Below, one piece after another: positions 53,290 through 62,260 of a DNA stretch of 64,000 bases (within the stretch, counting starts at the first letter, position 1; each line of letters starts with the position of its first letter). The stretch is from assembly GCF_003335585.1 (NCBI RefSeq), contig NZ_QBFD01000037.1:78196-142195 (forward strand), in the 5' to 3' direction. The notes beneath the pieces were generated by a model. The model had not been told where the DNA came from, did not search any database, and saw nothing but the letters and a program-made list of their open reading frames with translations. Origin of the DNA: Sulfitobacter sp. DFL-14. GTDB lineage: Bacteria > Pseudomonadota > Alphaproteobacteria > Rhodobacterales > Rhodobacteraceae. The translations under genes and the position numbers were made by a program.

Positions 53290-54108
53290 GTGAAGGACTC
53301 TGCGGACAGCTACCAGACCGCCGACGGCCGCACCATCGGCCCCGTCGTGATGGAGATGAAGAACATCACCCTGCGGTTCGGCGGGGTAGAGGCGATCAAG
53401 GACATTTCCTTTGACATCCGCGAGGGCGAAATCCGTGCGATCATCGGGCCGAACGGTGCCGGCAAATCGTCGATGCTGAACGTCATCTCCGGCTTCTATG
53501 TCCCGCAGGAGGGCGAAGTCTGGTACAAGGGCGCGCGCCGTCCGGTCATGAAGCCCTATCAGGTGGCCGAACAGGGCATTGCGCGGACCTTTCAGAACAT
53601 CGCCCTTTTCGAGGGTATGAGCGTTCTGGACAATGTGATGACCGGGCGTTTGCCGCATATGAACACCGGCCTGTTTTCCCAGTCCTTCTGGAAGGGCAAG
53701 GCCGAACGCGAAGAGATCGAGAACCGCGAAGTCGCGGAAAAGATCATTGATTTTCTTGAGATTCAGGCGATCCGCAAGACGCCGGTCGCGCGTTTGCCCT
53801 ATGGTTTGAAAAAGCGGGTCGAACTGGCCCGCGCGCTGGCCGCCGAGCCGTCGATCCTGCTGCTGGACGAGCCGATGGCGGGCATGAACGTGGAGGAGAA
53901 AGAGGACATGAGCCGCTTTATCCTTGATGTGAACGACGAATTCGGCACCACGATTGCGCTGATCGAACACGACATGGGCGTGGTCATGGACCTTTCCGAC
54001 CGGGTGGTGGTGATGGATTACGGCAAGAAGATCGGGGACGGCACCCCATCCGACGTGCGCAACAACCAGGACGTCATCGACGCCTATCTGGGGGTGGCAC
54101 ATGACTGA
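53290..54108 (+). CDS. livG: Liv-type ABC transporter ATPase
   Basis: This 272-residue ATPase has Walker A GPNGAGKSS, RTFQNIALFEGMSVLDNVM typical of LivG, ARLPYGLKKRVELARAL as signature and LLLDEPMAGMN as Walker B. It starts with GTG after AAGGGG. It is one of two ATPases; its partner is encoded at 58320. The 3' end overlaps the next gene by eight bases. Confidence 0.92.
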   Translation: MKDSADSYQTADGRTIGPVVMEMKNITLRFGGVEAIKDISFDIREGEIRAIIGPNGAGKSSMLNVISGFYVPQEGEVWYKGARRPVMKPYQVAEQGIARTFQNIALFEGMSVLDNVMTGRLPHMNTGLFSQSFWKGKAEREEIENREVAEKIIDFLEIQAIRKTPVARLPYGLKKRVELARALAAEPSILLLDEPMAGMNVEEKEDMSRFILDVNDEFGTTIALIEHDMGVVMDLSDRVVVMDYGKKIGDGTPSDVRNNQDVIDAYLGVAHD

Positions 54109-54685
54109 CTTTGGCAGGTGGGTGTCTGGCGGCTTGATGGCAATCGGCCTGCTGCTGGCGACCAACGCGGTGGCTGCGCAGGAGTTGACGCTTGGCGATG
54201 TCTTCGACATGTGCGAACCGGTGGTGTCGGGTGCCGAACTGCCGTCGCTCGAAAAACTACCACTGAAGCGTCTTGATGGCCGCACCATGGCGGCGCGTCT
54301 GGACACGACATCGGGTCCCGTGACGCTCAGGTATTTTCGCGATGCGGGCGGCAGCAGCCCGGTGACGCGGTGCTGGATCGACGGTTATGATGCACGTGAC
54401 AAGGACAATCTGACAGATCCTGCTGTAATGTGGGGGAGGACGGCACCTGAAATCCGGGCCTGGTTCGAACGGCGCGGCGCGCGGCCTGATGCCGAGATGG
54501 TGGGGCCCGTCATCGGCGCGGGCAGACTTTTTGTCGAGATCTGCACCGACGCAGGCGTGCCGCTTAACGTGCTTGCTGGTCCGAATGCTGTCCAGTCCGA
54601 CGTGCCGGAAGACAACCGGCCCTTCTCGTTCTGGATGCAGTCGCCCGTCAACAACAATTCCACCGAATGCAAGTTCGTCAAATGA
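54101..54685 (+). CDS. Exported protein of unknown function inside the Liv operon
   Basis: This 194-residue protein has a signal peptide (GRWVSGGLMAIGLLLATNAVAA, cleavage before QEL). The mature sequence has four cysteines (MCEPVV, TRCWIDG, ICTDAG, ECKFVK) that could form two disulfides in the periplasm. I do not recognise a family. Its overlap with livG and closeness to livH suggest a transporter accessory or chaperone. A proteome search for co-occurrence with this Liv cluster would test that. Confidence 0.8.
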   Translation: MTDFGRWVSGGLMAIGLLLATNAVAAQELTLGDVFDMCEPVVSGAELPSLEKLPLKRLDGRTMAARLDTTSGPVTLRYFRDAGGSSPVTRCWIDGYDARDKDNLTDPAVMWGRTAPEIRAWFERRGARPDAEMVGPVIGAGRLFVEICTDAGVPLNVLAGPNAVQSDVPEDNRPFSFWMQSPVNNNSTECKFVK

Positions 54686-54712
54686 GACTTGCGGACCAGA
54701 CAGGGGATCACC

Positions 54713-55720
54713 ATGCCTGAACAACTGGCCTACACCATCGAGGTCTTTCTCAACGGACTTATGGCGGGGGTGCTCTATGCGCTCGTGGCCCTGGGGTTCG
54801 TGCTGATCTACAAGGCGAGCGGCATTTTCAACTATGCGCAGGGGGTCATGGCGCTGTTTGCGGCGATGACGCTTGTGGGCATCCAGAACGGGCAAGTGCC
54901 CTTTGCCCATCTGATCAATGCGATCTTTGGTACCGATGTGCACAAGTTCGGCTGGACGGTTCATAGTTTCCTGGCGATCCTGCTGACGGTCATCGTGATG
55001 ATCGCACTGGCCTGGGCGGTGCAGAAGTTCGTGTTCAAACATCTTGTGGGTCAGGAACCGATCATCCTGTTCATGGCGACCATCGGTCTGGCCTATTTCC
55101 TGGAAGGGGTCGCGGACCTGATGTGGGGGTCCGAGCTGAAGGCGCTGAACGTCTGCGCGGCGGATGGGGTCTGCCTTCCGCAGGGGCTGAACCTGTGGAT
55201 CGACGAGACCACCTTCAATGCCTTCGGATACGGCTTTTTCATCGACAACCTGGATATCGTGGCCTCCATCGTTGCCGCCATTCTGGTGATCGGGCTGGTG
55301 ATGTTCGCGCAATACACCAAGCAGGGCCGCGCCATGCGGGCCGTGGCGGACGACCACCAGGCGGCGCTGTCGGTCGGGGTGTCGCTGAACTTCATCTGGG
55401 TGCTGGTCTGGTCGCTGGCGGGGTTCGTGGCACTTGTCGCCGGGATCATGTGGGGCGCGAAGTCGGGCGTGCAGTTCTCGCTGTCGCTGATTGCGCTCAA
55501 GGCCTTGCCGGTGCTGATGCTGGGCGGGTTCACCTCGATCCCCGGTGCCATCGTCGGCGGGCTGATCATCGGAGTGGGCGAGAAGCTGTTCGAATTCCTG
55601 ATCGGCGCGCCCTACCTTGGCGGGGCGACCGAGAACTGGTTCGCCTATATGCTGGCGCTGCTGTTTCTGGTGTTTCGCCCGCAGGGGCTGTTCGGGGAGA
55701 AGATCATTGAGCGGGTTTGA
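54713..55720 (+). CDS. livH: Liv-type ABC permease
   Basis: The 335-residue permease has LNGLMAGVLYALVALGFVLIYKASGIFNYAQGVMALF, the classic LivH start, and VLMLGGFTSIPGAIVGGLIIGVGE with the EAA-like loop. It carries an insert of about 35 residues with two cysteines (NVCAADGVCLPQG) predicted to face the periplasm. This insert is absent from E. coli LivH and may shape specificity. GGGGATC precedes the ATG. Confidence 0.92.
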   Translation: MPEQLAYTIEVFLNGLMAGVLYALVALGFVLIYKASGIFNYAQGVMALFAAMTLVGIQNGQVPFAHLINAIFGTDVHKFGWTVHSFLAILLTVIVMIALAWAVQKFVFKHLVGQEPIILFMATIGLAYFLEGVADLMWGSELKALNVCAADGVCLPQGLNLWIDETTFNAFGYGFFIDNLDIVASIVAAILVIGLVMFAQYTKQGRAMRAVADDHQAALSVGVSLNFIWVLVWSLAGFVALVAGIMWGAKSGVQFSLSLIALKALPVLMLGGFTSIPGAIVGGLIIGVGEKLFEFLIGAPYLGGATENWFAYMLALLFLVFRPQGLFGEKIIERV

Positions 55721-55729
55721 TCATACGGC

Positions 55730-55788
55730 GGTGCGCAATGAATGCGCACCCTACATAAGCACCGTAAGGTGCGCATTCATTGCGCACC
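55730..55788. repeat. Perfect 21-bp inverted repeat between livH and livM
   Basis: GGTGCGCAATGAATGCGCACC (55730-55750) and its exact complement (55768-55788) flank a 17-base spacer. Each arm is itself an imperfect palindrome built from GGTGCGCA and TGCGCACC. This REP-like unit could stabilise or process the operon RNA, or be a protein-binding site. It ends 16 bases before the livM start. Confidence 0.8.
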
Positions 55789-55803
55789 ACAGGAGGGTTG
55801 ACC

Positions 55804-56880
55804 ATGTTCTACCGTGAAGCAGGCGATTTCCGGACAACCTATGCCGAGGATCAACAGACCTTTCCGATCAAATTCGACCGGTATCGCTATTACCTCGTGC
55901 TGTTCATCGCCATCTGCTTGATCCCCTTTGTCATCAATGACTATTGGGCCAACTCGCTGTTGCTGCCCTTCCTGATCTATGCCATTGCGGCCATCGGGCT
56001 GAACATTCTGGTGGGCTATTGCGGGCAGGTGAGCCTGGGCACCGGCGGGTTCATGGCGGTGGGGGCCTATGCCTGTTACAAGCTGATGACGGCGATGCCC
56101 GATGTCAGCATGTTCATCCACGTGCTGCTTGCGGGTGCGATCACCGCCGCTGTGGGTGTGTTGTTCGGCCTGCCGTCGCTGCGGATCAAGGGGTTCTACC
56201 TGGCGGTGGCAACACTGGCGGCGCAGTTCTTTCTGGTCTGGCTCTTCAACCGGTTTCCGTGGTTCTACAATTATTCCGCCTCGGGCCAGATCAACGCGCC
56301 GGAGCGGGATGTGTTCGGCATTGTCATCACCGGCCCCAATGCGGAAGCCTGGGCGACCTATGCTTTCTGCCTGATCTTCACCATTTTCAGCGCCATCGTG
56401 GCGCGGAACCTGACGCGCGGCTCGGTGGGGCGCAAGTGGATGGCGATCCGCGACATGGACATCGCCGCCGAGATCATCGGGGTGAACCCGCTGCGGGCCA
56501 AGCTGACGGCCTTTGCGGTATCGTCGTTCTTCATCGGGATCTCGGGGGCCTTGTTCTTTTCCATCTACCTGGGTGCGGTGGAGGTTGGTGAGGCCTTTGG
56601 CATCCAGAAATCCTTTCTCGTGCTTTTCATGATCATCATCGGTGGGCTGGGCAGCATCTTTGGCAGTTTTGCCGGGGCAGCCTTTCTGGTCCTGCTGCCG
56701 GTGCTGCTGAAGGTGGTGGGCGTGGACTGGCTGGGGTGGCCGACGGATATCGTCGCACATCTGCAGTTGGTCATCGTGGGGGCGCTGATCGTGCTGTTCC
56801 TGGTCGCGGAGCCGCATGGCATTGCGCAGCTCTGGCGCGTGGCGAAAGAGAAACTGAGACTGTGGCCCTTCCCGCATTAG
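55804..56880 (+). CDS. livM: Liv-type ABC permease, second subunit
   Basis: The 358-residue permease has LIYAIAAIGLNILVGYCGQVSLGTGGFMAVGAY and the conserved region GRKWMAIRDMDIAAEIIGVNPLRAKLTAFAVSSFF, with FMIIIGGLGSIFGSFAGAAF. It begins with a polar cytosolic stretch of about 35 residues (REAGDFRTTYAEDQQTF) usual for this subgroup. It pairs with livH. AGGAGG lies before the ATG, next to the inverted repeat. Confidence 0.92.
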   Translation: MFYREAGDFRTTYAEDQQTFPIKFDRYRYYLVLFIAICLIPFVINDYWANSLLLPFLIYAIAAIGLNILVGYCGQVSLGTGGFMAVGAYACYKLMTAMPDVSMFIHVLLAGAITAAVGVLFGLPSLRIKGFYLAVATLAAQFFLVWLFNRFPWFYNYSASGQINAPERDVFGIVITGPNAEAWATYAFCLIFTIFSAIVARNLTRGSVGRKWMAIRDMDIAAEIIGVNPLRAKLTAFAVSSFFIGISGALFFSIYLGAVEVGEAFGIQKSFLVLFMIIIGGLGSIFGSFAGAAFLVLLPVLLKVVGVDWLGWPTDIVAHLQLVIVGALIVLFLVAEPHGIAQLWRVAKEKLRLWPFPH

Positions 56881-56964
56881 CGGGCGGTTGCTGAAACGAG
56901 GCGGGGTGAAACCCGGCCCTGAGAACGTAACAATTCGGAATTTATCCAAGGGAGGAAAACACCG

Positions 56965-58248
56965 ATGACATACAAACTAGGAACTCTGGCCGTTGCAGGC
57001 CTGATGGCGGCAAGCCCCGTGATGGCGGATCTTGTCTTTCCATCGCTGAGCTATCGCACCGGTCCTTATGCGGCGGGTGGTATCCCCTTTGCGGACGGAT
57101 ATGCCGATTACTTTACCATGCTGAACGAGCGTGACGGCGGCATTGGCGGGGTGAAGACCAGCGTCCCGGAATGCGAGACGGCATATAACACCGAAAAGGG
57201 TGTGGAATGCTACGAATCGCTGAAAGACAGCGGCGGGCTGGTCTATCAGCCCCTGTCGACAGGGATCACCTATCAGCTGATCCCCAAGACCACGGCGGAT
57301 GACATTCCGATGCACACCATGGGCTATGGCCGGACGTCGGCCGCCAATGGCGCAGTCTTCACGCATACGTTCAACTACCCCGCCAACTACTGGAACGGTG
57401 CCTCGGGTGCGATCAACTATCTGCTGGCTGAAAACGGCGGTGACCTGAACGGCAAGAAGATCTCTCTGGTCTATCACAACTCGGCTTACGGCAAGGAGCC
57501 GATCCGCACGCTGCAGGAACTGTCGAAAAAGCATGGCTTCGAGTTCACCGAAGTGCCGGTCGATCACCCGGGCCAGGAGCAGAAGTCCCAGTGGCTGCAG
57601 ATCCGCCGCGACAAGCCTGACTATGTGATCATGTATGGCTGGGGCGTGATGAACCAGGTCGCGGTACAGGAAGCGGCCAACATCCGGTTCCCGATGGAGA
57701 ATTTCATCGGCATCTGGTGGTCCGGTTCCGAAAACGACGTGCTGGCGGCGGGTGCTGCGGCCGATGGCTACAAGGCGCTGACGTTCCACGGTGTGGGCAG
57801 CGACTTCCCCGTGTTCGACGACATCCAGACCTATGTGGTGGACAAGGGGCTCGCGGCGGGGGCCGGAGACCAGATCGGCACGGTGCTGTATAACCGCGGT
57901 CTCTATGCGGCGATGCTGGCAGCCGAGGCGGCCAAGACCGCGCAGGAAATCCATGGTACGGCGGACATCACCCCGGCGATGATGCGCGATGGCATGGAGG
58001 GGCTGAAGATCACCGAAGAGAAGATGACCGAACTGGGCCTGCCGAACTTTGGCCCGACCTTCGACGTCTCCTGTTCCAACCACGGCGGCACCGGCCTTGT
58101 CGGTGTGACGCAGTGGGATGCCACAGCCAAGGAGTGGAAGCTGATCTCTGATTTTGCGCCCACGGACATGGATGTGATCGGACCGCTGATCGAAGAGGAC
58201 TCTGCCGCTTACGCTGCCGAGAACAACATCGAGCCGAGCTGCGGCTAA
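56965..58248 (+). CDS. Periplasmic substrate-binding protein of the Liv-type importer
   Basis: The 427-residue protein has a signal peptide (MTYKLGTLAVAGLMAASPVMA) and a type I binding fold (LSYRTGPYAAGGIPFADGYADYFTMLNERDGGIGG). KKISLVYHNSAYGKEP and DYVIMYGWGVMNQV follow. No lipobox is present. The substrate pocket is not readable from sequence; the family includes amino-acid, amide and aromatic-acid binders. GGGAGG precedes the ATG. It is probably the most abundant product of the operon, given the stem-loop just downstream. Confidence 0.9.
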   Translation: MTYKLGTLAVAGLMAASPVMADLVFPSLSYRTGPYAAGGIPFADGYADYFTMLNERDGGIGGVKTSVPECETAYNTEKGVECYESLKDSGGLVYQPLSTGITYQLIPKTTADDIPMHTMGYGRTSAANGAVFTHTFNYPANYWNGASGAINYLLAENGGDLNGKKISLVYHNSAYGKEPIRTLQELSKKHGFEFTEVPVDHPGQEQKSQWLQIRRDKPDYVIMYGWGVMNQVAVQEAANIRFPMENFIGIWWSGSENDVLAAGAAADGYKALTFHGVGSDFPVFDDIQTYVVDKGLAAGAGDQIGTVLYNRGLYAAMLAAEAAKTAQEIHGTADITPAMMRDGMEGLKITEEKMTELGLPNFGPTFDVSCSNHGGTGLVGVTQWDATAKEWKLISDFAPTDMDVIGPLIEEDSAAYAAENNIEPSCG

Positions 58249-58255
58249 GACGCAA

Positions 58256-58287
58256 TTCCCGGCCCGCGCCGATATGCGGGCCGGGAA
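58256..58287 (+). other. Stem-loop after the binding-protein gene
   Basis: TTCCCGGCCCGC pairs exactly with GCGGGCCGGGAA around an eight-base loop. No U tract follows. Such hairpins between a binding-protein gene and downstream ABC genes usually protect the upstream RNA and give more binding protein, and some cause partial termination. Confidence 0.7.
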
Positions 58288-58319
58288 CCACTCCCGATCC
58301 TGTTGGAAAGACGAAACCC

Positions 58320-59156
58320 ATGCTGGACGACACCAATACCGCCGATGTGGCCGTGGACAACGTGCTGGAAGTCAACAACATCGAAGTGATCTACAACCAT
58401 GTGATCCTCGTGTTGAAGGGCGTGAGCCTGAACGTGCCCAAGGGGGGTATCACCGCCCTGCTGGGCGGCAACGGCGCGGGCAAGACCACCACGCTCAAGG
58501 CGATTTCGGGTTTGCTGGCCTCCGAACGGGGCGAGGTGACCAAGGGGTCGATCAGGTATCGCGGCGCGCCGATCCATCACGCGGACCCGGCCGAGACGGT
58601 CAAGAAGGGTGTCGTGCAGGTGATGGAGGGGCGGCATTGCTTCGAGCATCTGACGATCGAGGAAAACCTGCTGACAGGGGCCTATACCCGCAGCGATGGC
58701 GCCGCAGCGATCAATGCCGACCTTGAAATGGTCTATGATTATTTTCCACGTCTCAAGGAGCGCCGCCGCAGTCAGGCCGGCTATACTTCGGGCGGGGAAC
58801 AGCAGATGTGTGCGGTGGGCCGTGCGCTGATGTCCAAGCCCGAAACCATCCTGCTGGACGAACCTTCGATGGGGCTTGCGCCGCAGCTGGTCGAACAGAT
58901 TTTCGAAATCGTGAAATCGATCAACGAAGAGCAGGGCGTGACCTTTCTTCTCGCCGAACAGAACACCAACGTGGCGCTTCGGTTTGCGCATTACGGCTAT
59001 ATCCTGGAATCCGGTCGCGTGGTGATGGACGGCCCCGCCGCCGATCTGCGCGAAAATCAGGATGTGAAGGAATTCTATCTTGGCCTGTCGGATGAGGGCC
59101 GCAAGAGCTATCGCGATGTGCGGTCCTACCGGCGTCGCAAGCGTTGGCTGTCCTGA
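58320..59156 (+). CDS. livF: Liv-type ABC transporter ATPase, second subunit
   Basis: The 278-residue ATPase has Walker A GGNGAGKTT, QVMEGRHCFEHLTIEENLLTGA typical of LivF, the degenerate signature TSGGEQQMCAVGRALM and Walker B ILLDEPSMGLAP. The tail (LGLSDEGRKSYRDVRSYRRRKRWL) is basic and slightly longer than in E. coli LivF. It completes the importer with livG, livH, livM and the binding protein. Confidence 0.92.
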   Translation: MLDDTNTADVAVDNVLEVNNIEVIYNHVILVLKGVSLNVPKGGITALLGGNGAGKTTTLKAISGLLASERGEVTKGSIRYRGAPIHHADPAETVKKGVVQVMEGRHCFEHLTIEENLLTGAYTRSDGAAAINADLEMVYDYFPRLKERRRSQAGYTSGGEQQMCAVGRALMSKPETILLDEPSMGLAPQLVEQIFEIVKSINEEQGVTFLLAEQNTNVALRFAHYGYILESGRVVMDGPAADLRENQDVKEFYLGLSDEGRKSYRDVRSYRRRKRWLS

Positions 59157-59251
59157 TGTGCCACGGGCGCAGTGCCCGGTGAATTGTGGATCAACCGAAA
59201 CGTAAGATGGGCGCGGCCCATCGCAACAGTCGAAGAACAAGGGTCAAAGTC

Positions 59252-60454
59252 ATGTCAGCTTCCCATTTCGATGATCTCGAAATCCGCAGTGCGGATGAGC
59301 GGGCGGCGGCACAGGCCGCGCGGCTGAAAGAGATCCTGGCCGGCATCACCGATGCGCTGGAAGACTGGCGCGCCGATGCTGCTGCTGTCGGCGGGCCGGA
59401 GGATTTGCCGAAGCTGCCGGTGCTGCGGAAATCCGACCTGAGCGGATGGCAGAAGGCACGGCCGCCCTTTGGCGGGATTGCGGTGCGCAACGCAACCCAT
59501 GTGTTCCAGTCTCCAGGCCCGATCTATGAACCGGGCGGCAGCTCTGCCGACTGGTTCCGCATGGGGCGTTTCCTGCATGCGGCGGGGCTGGGTGCGGGCG
59601 ACATCGTGCAGAACTGCTTTGGCTATCATCTGACGCCTGCGGGCCATATGTTTGAAAGCGGCGCAAGGGCGGTGGGCGCGATGGTTCTGCCTGCCGGTGT
59701 GGGCCAGACCGAATTGCAGGTCACGGCGGCACGGGACGTGGGCACAACCGCCTATGCCGGGACCCCCGATTACCTCAAGATCATTCTGGAAAAGGCGGAT
59801 GAAATGGGTGTGGCCCTGGGCATCACCAAGGCCGTTGTCGGCGGCGGCGCGCTGTTCCCCTCGCTGCGCCAGTACTACATCGACCGGGGGATTTCCTGTC
59901 TCCAGTGCTACGCCACCGCCGATCTGGGCAACATCGCCTACGAAAGTGCGGCGATGGAGGGGATGATCGTGGACGAGGGGGTGATCGTCGAAATCGTGAC
60001 ACCCGGCACCGGCGATCCCGTCGCGGCGGGGGAGGTCGGTGAAGTTGTTGTGACCTCGCTCAACCCGGATTATCCGCTGATCCGTTTCGCCACGGGCGAT
60101 CTGTCTGCGGTGATGCCGGGCACATCGCCCTGCGGGCGCACCAATATGCGCATCAAGGGCTGGATGGGCCGGGCTGACCAGACCACCAAGATCAAGGGCA
60201 TGTTCGTCCGCCCCGAGCAGGTGGCGGCACTGGTCGCCCAGCATGACGAGATCCGCAAGGCGCGCGTGGTGGCCAGCCGTACAGGCGAGCAGGATGTGAT
60301 GACAGTCCATATCGAAAGCGCGGGTGGCGACGCGGAGGCCTATGCGCAATCGGTGGCGAACCTGCTGAAGCTGAAAGGCAAGGTGGTGATCGTCGATCCT
60401 GACACGCTGCCCAAGGACGGGCTGGTGATTGAGGATCAGCGCAGCTACGACTGA
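59252..60454 (+). CDS. Phenylacetate-CoA ligase-like AMP-forming enzyme
   Basis: This 400-residue protein resembles PaaK-type ligases: LPVLRKSDL, GPIYEPGGSSADWFRMGRFLHAAGLGAGDIVQNCF, YAGTPDYLKIILEKA, VTSLNPDYPLIRFATGDLS, and the C-terminal RADQTTKIKGMFVRPEQV. The usual PaaK phosphate-binding SSGTTG segment is not seen; SPGPIYEPGG takes its place, so substrate and kinetics may differ. It probably activates an aryl or related carboxylic acid. The ATG at 59252 follows AAGGG. It closes the transporter operon. Confidence 0.85.
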   Translation: MSASHFDDLEIRSADERAAAQAARLKEILAGITDALEDWRADAAAVGGPEDLPKLPVLRKSDLSGWQKARPPFGGIAVRNATHVFQSPGPIYEPGGSSADWFRMGRFLHAAGLGAGDIVQNCFGYHLTPAGHMFESGARAVGAMVLPAGVGQTELQVTAARDVGTTAYAGTPDYLKIILEKADEMGVALGITKAVVGGGALFPSLRQYYIDRGISCLQCYATADLGNIAYESAAMEGMIVDEGVIVEIVTPGTGDPVAAGEVGEVVVTSLNPDYPLIRFATGDLSAVMPGTSPCGRTNMRIKGWMGRADQTTKIKGMFVRPEQVAALVAQHDEIRKARVVASRTGEQDVMTVHIESAGGDAEAYAQSVANLLKLKGKVVIVDPDTLPKDGLVIEDQRSYD

Positions 60455-60554
60455 TCTGTTTTCCGGCCGGTGTCATGAATGCCGAAAGCAGATTGTTCCG
60501 GCAGAGGTGCGGGGCGGGGCTGGCAATCCTGACTGAAATCATCGAAATAGGGCC

Positions 60555-62228
60555 ATGGCCCAGAGCACCAACCAGATGACCGCGAGACGCCCTGCCCCGA
60601 CAGACCGGGCGCGGGGTCTGGCCTTTGGCGCGGTGCTGGTTGCTGTTGTTTGCGCGCTGCCGATGCTGGCGGTGCTGATCGCGGCGCTGAGCGGGGGCAC
60701 GGATACCGTGCGGCACCTCCTCTCGACCGTGCTGGGGGCCTATAGCTGGACCACATTCAAGCTGGTTGTGATGGTGGCGGCGGGCACCTTTGCGGTGGGG
60801 GTCGGCGCGGCCTGGCTGGTGACCATGACACGCTTTCCCGCCGTGCGGTTCCTTGAGATCGCGCTGGTGCTGCCGCTGGCCTTTCCGGCCTATGTGCTGG
60901 CCTATGCCTATACCTTTGTGTTGGATCATCCGGGCATCGTGCAAAGCATGCTGCGTGACGTGACCGGCTGGGGGCCGCGCGACTATTGGTTCCCGGATGT
61001 GCGGTCTTTGGGCGGTGCGGCGGTGATGCTGATTCTGGTGCTTTACCCCTATGTCTACCTTTTGGCGCGGGCCGCGTTCCTGCAACAGAGCGGGACGACC
61101 TTTCTGGCGGCGCGGGCGCTGGGCTCTTCCGCCTTTGCGGCATTCTGCAAGGTCAGCCTGCCGCTGGCGCGTCCGGCAATTGCGGGCGGCGTCCTGCTGG
61201 CGGTGATGGAGACCATCGCGGATTTCGGCACTGTGGCCTATTTCGGCGTGCAGACCTTTGCCACGGGCATCTATACATCGTGGTTCTCGCTTTATGACCG
61301 GGCCGGGGCTGCGCAGCTGGCGCTGTGCCTGCTGTCGGTTGCCCTGTTGCTGGCGATGCTGGAGCGGGTGCAGCGGGGCAAGGCGAAATATCATGACCCG
61401 GCTCGGCGCGCGCCCGGCATGCCCCCGATCGAGCTGCGCGGCTGGTCGGGGATCGGCGCGCTGGTGCTTTGCGGGGTGCCGGTGGTTTTTGGCGCGCTGC
61501 TTCCCATCGTGATTCTTCTGGTGATGGGTCTTGGCTCGGAGCAGGACCTTCTGAGCCCGCGCTACTTGGGTTTCATGCGCAATTCCTTGACGCTGGCGGG
61601 GACGGCCGCGTTTGTCACTGTGGTGGGCGCAATCTGTGTGGGCTTTTTCCGCCGGCTGCGTCCGGGGCGGTTGTCCCAGGGGGCGGCCTATGTGGCGCGG
61701 CTGGGCTATGCGGTGCCGGGCGGAGTGATCGCGGTGGGGCTGATGGTGCCCTTTGCCGCCTTTGACAATACGCTGGATGCCTGGATGCGCGCGACCTTCG
61801 GCATTTCCACCGGCTTGCTGATCACCGGGTCGATCTGGCTGCTGGTGGCGGCCTATATGGTGCGCTTCATGGCGGCGGCGCTGGGCGCCTACGAGGGCGG
61901 GCAGGCGATGGTTCACGCCAATATGGACGCCGCCGCGCGGTCATTGGGCGAAACTCCGGTCGGCACGCTGCGCCGGGTGCATCTGCCGATTCTCGCGCCC
62001 AGCCTGCTGACTGCGCTGCTGATCGTCTTTGTCGATGTGATGAAGGAGCTGCCCGCCACCTTGATCATGCGCCCGTTCAACTATGACACGCTGGCGGTAC
62101 AGGCCTACCGGCTGGCCAGTGACGAGCGGCTGGGCGGGGCTGCGGTGCCCTCGCTGGTGATCGTGGCGATGGGGTTGCTGCCGGTGATTCTGATCTGCCG
62201 CCAGGTGGGCCGGGGGCGGCGCAGGTAA
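60555..62228 (+). CDS. Ferric-iron-type ABC transporter permease (FbpB/SfuB-like)
   Basis: The 557-residue permease is two fused membrane domains of about six helices each. Each domain has an EAA-type loop: AARALGSSAFAAFCKVSLPLARPAIAGG near residue 195 and AARSLGETPVGTLRRVHLPILAPSLLTA near 460. This is the usual layout of Fe3+ or similar anion/cation importers. No binding protein or ATPase lies next to it, so its partners are elsewhere. An alternative start is the ATG at 60576. It converges on the next gene. Confidence 0.85.
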   Translation: MAQSTNQMTARRPAPTDRARGLAFGAVLVAVVCALPMLAVLIAALSGGTDTVRHLLSTVLGAYSWTTFKLVVMVAAGTFAVGVGAAWLVTMTRFPAVRFLEIALVLPLAFPAYVLAYAYTFVLDHPGIVQSMLRDVTGWGPRDYWFPDVRSLGGAAVMLILVLYPYVYLLARAAFLQQSGTTFLAARALGSSAFAAFCKVSLPLARPAIAGGVLLAVMETIADFGTVAYFGVQTFATGIYTSWFSLYDRAGAAQLALCLLSVALLLAMLERVQRGKAKYHDPARRAPGMPPIELRGWSGIGALVLCGVPVVFGALLPIVILLVMGLGSEQDLLSPRYLGFMRNSLTLAGTAAFVTVVGAICVGFFRRLRPGRLSQGAAYVARLGYAVPGGVIAVGLMVPFAAFDNTLDAWMRATFGISTGLLITGSIWLLVAAYMVRFMAAALGAYEGGQAMVHANMDAAARSLGETPVGTLRRVHLPILAPSLLTALLIVFVDVMKELPATLIMRPFNYDTLAVQAYRLASDERLGGAAVPSLVIVAMGLLPVILICRQVGRGRRR

Positions 62229-62260
62229 GGCGCATCGGGCTGCACCTTACCGCTGTGCCT

